A stretch of 6,535 bases of DNA, from NCBI GenBank assembly GCA_020201485.1, contig JAIVGT010000246.1, positions 1 to 6,535 on the forward strand. The letters are read 5' to 3'. Positions 5,446-6,535 of this stretch are shown here, piece by piece. This DNA is from Halobacteriales archaeon (GTDB lineage: Archaea; Thermoplasmatota; SW-10-69-26; JACQPN01; JAIVGT01). Under the pieces are notes generated by a model, which was given only the letters and a program-made list of their open reading frames with translations, was not told where the DNA came from and ran no database searches. Every line of letters begins with the position of its first letter. Positions within the stretch are counted from its first letter, which is position 1. Both the position numbers and the translations under genes were made by a program.

Positions 5446-6535
5446 TTGCAGAAGGTGTTGGGGACGAAGGGCATGGCAGGGTTCGCCCTCGCCGTGGTCG
5501 GCTTGATGTTGATGAACGCGGCTGGTGCGTTGGCCCCGGTGCCGGCTCCGGTGCCCGGACCGGCCCCGACCGGCACCTTCGCTTGCAACGCGAGCGACCC
5601 CATCCCGCCCCTCCTGAAGCGCGCCGGCATCGGCGGCTACGCGGAGAGCCCGGACGCCGGCTCCTGGCAGACGTGGTACGTGAGCCCGGACCAGGCCCCC
5701 ATCGTCGCCCCGCCGGACACGGCGAGCGCGCAGACGGTGCAGGAGCTCGCGGACCTGGCCCTCATCCAGCTCACGCGCACGGACGCCGACGTGCAGAAGG
5801 CGCGCGAGTACGACCAAGGCGGCGCGAGCGAGTTCTGGGAGGAGAAGATGTTCAAGCTCCTCGTCACGCACAGCGCCAAGGCCGGCTCGAAGAACCCGCC
5901 GCGCATGGCGCGCGCGCTGGCCATGTTCGAGATGAGCATGTACGACGCCGGCGTGGCCGTGTTCGCGGCGAAGTACTGCTACAACCGGCCGGCGCCCAGC
6001 GTCCTGCTGCCCATCCTGCAGCCGGTCGTGACCGTGCGCAGCGAGCCGAGCTTCCCGAGCGAGCACGCGGCCATGGCGGCGGCGGCGTTCGAGATCTTCC
6101 AATGGTTCTTCCCGTGCCCGGACGAGAGCAACGCCACGACGTGCGAGGAGCCGCCGAGCGGCCTGCAGGCCCAGCTCGACGAGGCCATGCACAGCCGGCT
6201 CGTCGCCGGCGTGAACTACCAGAGCGACCTGGACGCGGGCGCGGCCATCGGCCACGCCGTCGCGCAGGCCGTCATCGCCGCGCGCGCCAACGACGGCAGC
6301 CAGCTCACCTGGACGGGCACGACGCCCGTCGGCGACTGCTTGTGGAAGCCGAAGGTGGCCGGCGCGAAGCCGGTCGAGCCCCTGTGGGGCGGCGTCACGC
6401 CCTTCCTCATGAGCAGCGGGGACCAGTTCCGCGCGCCCCCGCCGCTGAACTGCCACAGCACGGCGTTCATGGCGCAGACGCAGGCGCTCTACGACACGTC
6501 GTTCAGCCTCACCGACCGGCAGCGCGAGATCGGCC
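5446..6535 (+). CDS. Secreted PAP2/vanadium-haloperoxidase-superfamily protein with altered active site (3' truncated by window)
   Basis: The reading frame stays open to the window edge (363 residues visible), so the C-terminus is missing. From the TTG start it has a signal peptide with Lys3 and Lys8, a hydrophobic core and a likely cut after AGALA (about residue 30), followed by a Pro/Ala-rich stretch. The superfamily signature is KX6RP...PSGH...SRX5HX3D. Here Lys176 is followed by AP (183-184) instead of RP, PSEH is at 204-207 with His207, and Ser250-Arg251 through Asp261 follow with Asn257 in the histidine position. The stretch VNYQSDLDAG lines up with the HWQSD segment of class A acid phosphatases. 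In active members that histidine is the phosphate nucleophile or vanadate ligand, so the usual phosphatase or haloperoxidase chemistry is doubtful. The part after residue 285 resembles the tail of bacterial haloperoxidase-like proteins. Fold assignment is good; activity is unresolved. Confidence 0.85.
   Translation, partial: MQKVLGTKGMAGFALAVVGLMLMNAAGALAPVPAPVPGPAPTGTFACNASDPIPPLLKRAGIGGYAESPDAGSWQTWYVSPDQAPIVAPPDTASAQTVQELADLALIQLTRTDADVQKAREYDQGGASEFWEEKMFKLLVTHSAKAGSKNPPRMARALAMFEMSMYDAGVAVFAAKYCYNRPAPSVLLPILQPVVTVRSEPSFPSEHAAMAAAAFEIFQWFFPCPDESNATTCEEPPSGLQAQLDEAMHSRLVAGVNYQSDLDAGAAIGHAVAQAVIAARANDGSQLTWTGTTPVGDCLWKPKVAGAKPVEPLWGGVTPFLMSSGDQFRAPPPLNCHSTAFMAQTQALYDTSFSLTDRQREIG

Noticed and set aside
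4342..6456. Long open frame on the minus strand (704 codons)
   Set aside because: It is antisense to the propeller and haloperoxidase-like genes, has an Arg/Ala/Gly-rich composition and no recognisable motifs. The + strand frames carry clear family signatures.

Overview
This window comes from a very GC-rich genome, with G or C at almost every third codon position. It holds four genes, all on the + strand, packed with short gaps. The archaeal-style promoter (a CTTATAG box with a short leader), the PEP synthase sequence type, and an XRE-like regulator whose N-terminus resembles archaeal HTH proteins together suggest a high-GC archaeon. A Thermoplasmatota-like lineage is my best guess, but this is inference and a bacterium is not excluded. 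All genes have recognisable Shine-Dalgarno sequences.

Layout. Positions 1-79 are a promoter region with a TATA-like box and an inverted repeat shaped like an operator. Positions 80-502 encode a small helix-turn-helix regulator. Its stop codon overlaps the start of ppsA (499-2949, phosphoenolpyruvate synthase) in an ATGA junction, so the two form a translationally coupled operon for control and execution of gluconeogenic PEP formation. A 75-base gap (2950-3024) carries a split copy of sequence also found at the left edge of the window. Positions 3025-5331 encode a secreted protein with seven DxDxDG calcium-binding FG-GAP/VCBS-type repeats, an ASPIC/UnbV domain and a C-terminal tail of Ig/PKD-like modules. 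After a 114-base gap with a hairpin next to the ribosome binding site, a fourth gene begins at a TTG at 5446 and runs off the right edge. It is a secreted PAP2/vanadium-haloperoxidase-superfamily protein.

The left half is therefore cytoplasmic central metabolism and its likely regulator, and the right half is a pair of exported proteins. The most unusual observation is in the fourth gene. The superfamily fold motifs are present, but the histidine that forms the phospho-intermediate or binds vanadate is asparagine, and the arginine of the first motif is alanine. This points to a pseudoenzyme or a changed chemistry. The other item of interest is the operator-like inverted repeat between the TATA box and the expected transcription start of the regulator-ppsA operon. 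I found no RNA genes, CRISPR arrays, insertion sequences or other recognisable mobile elements.
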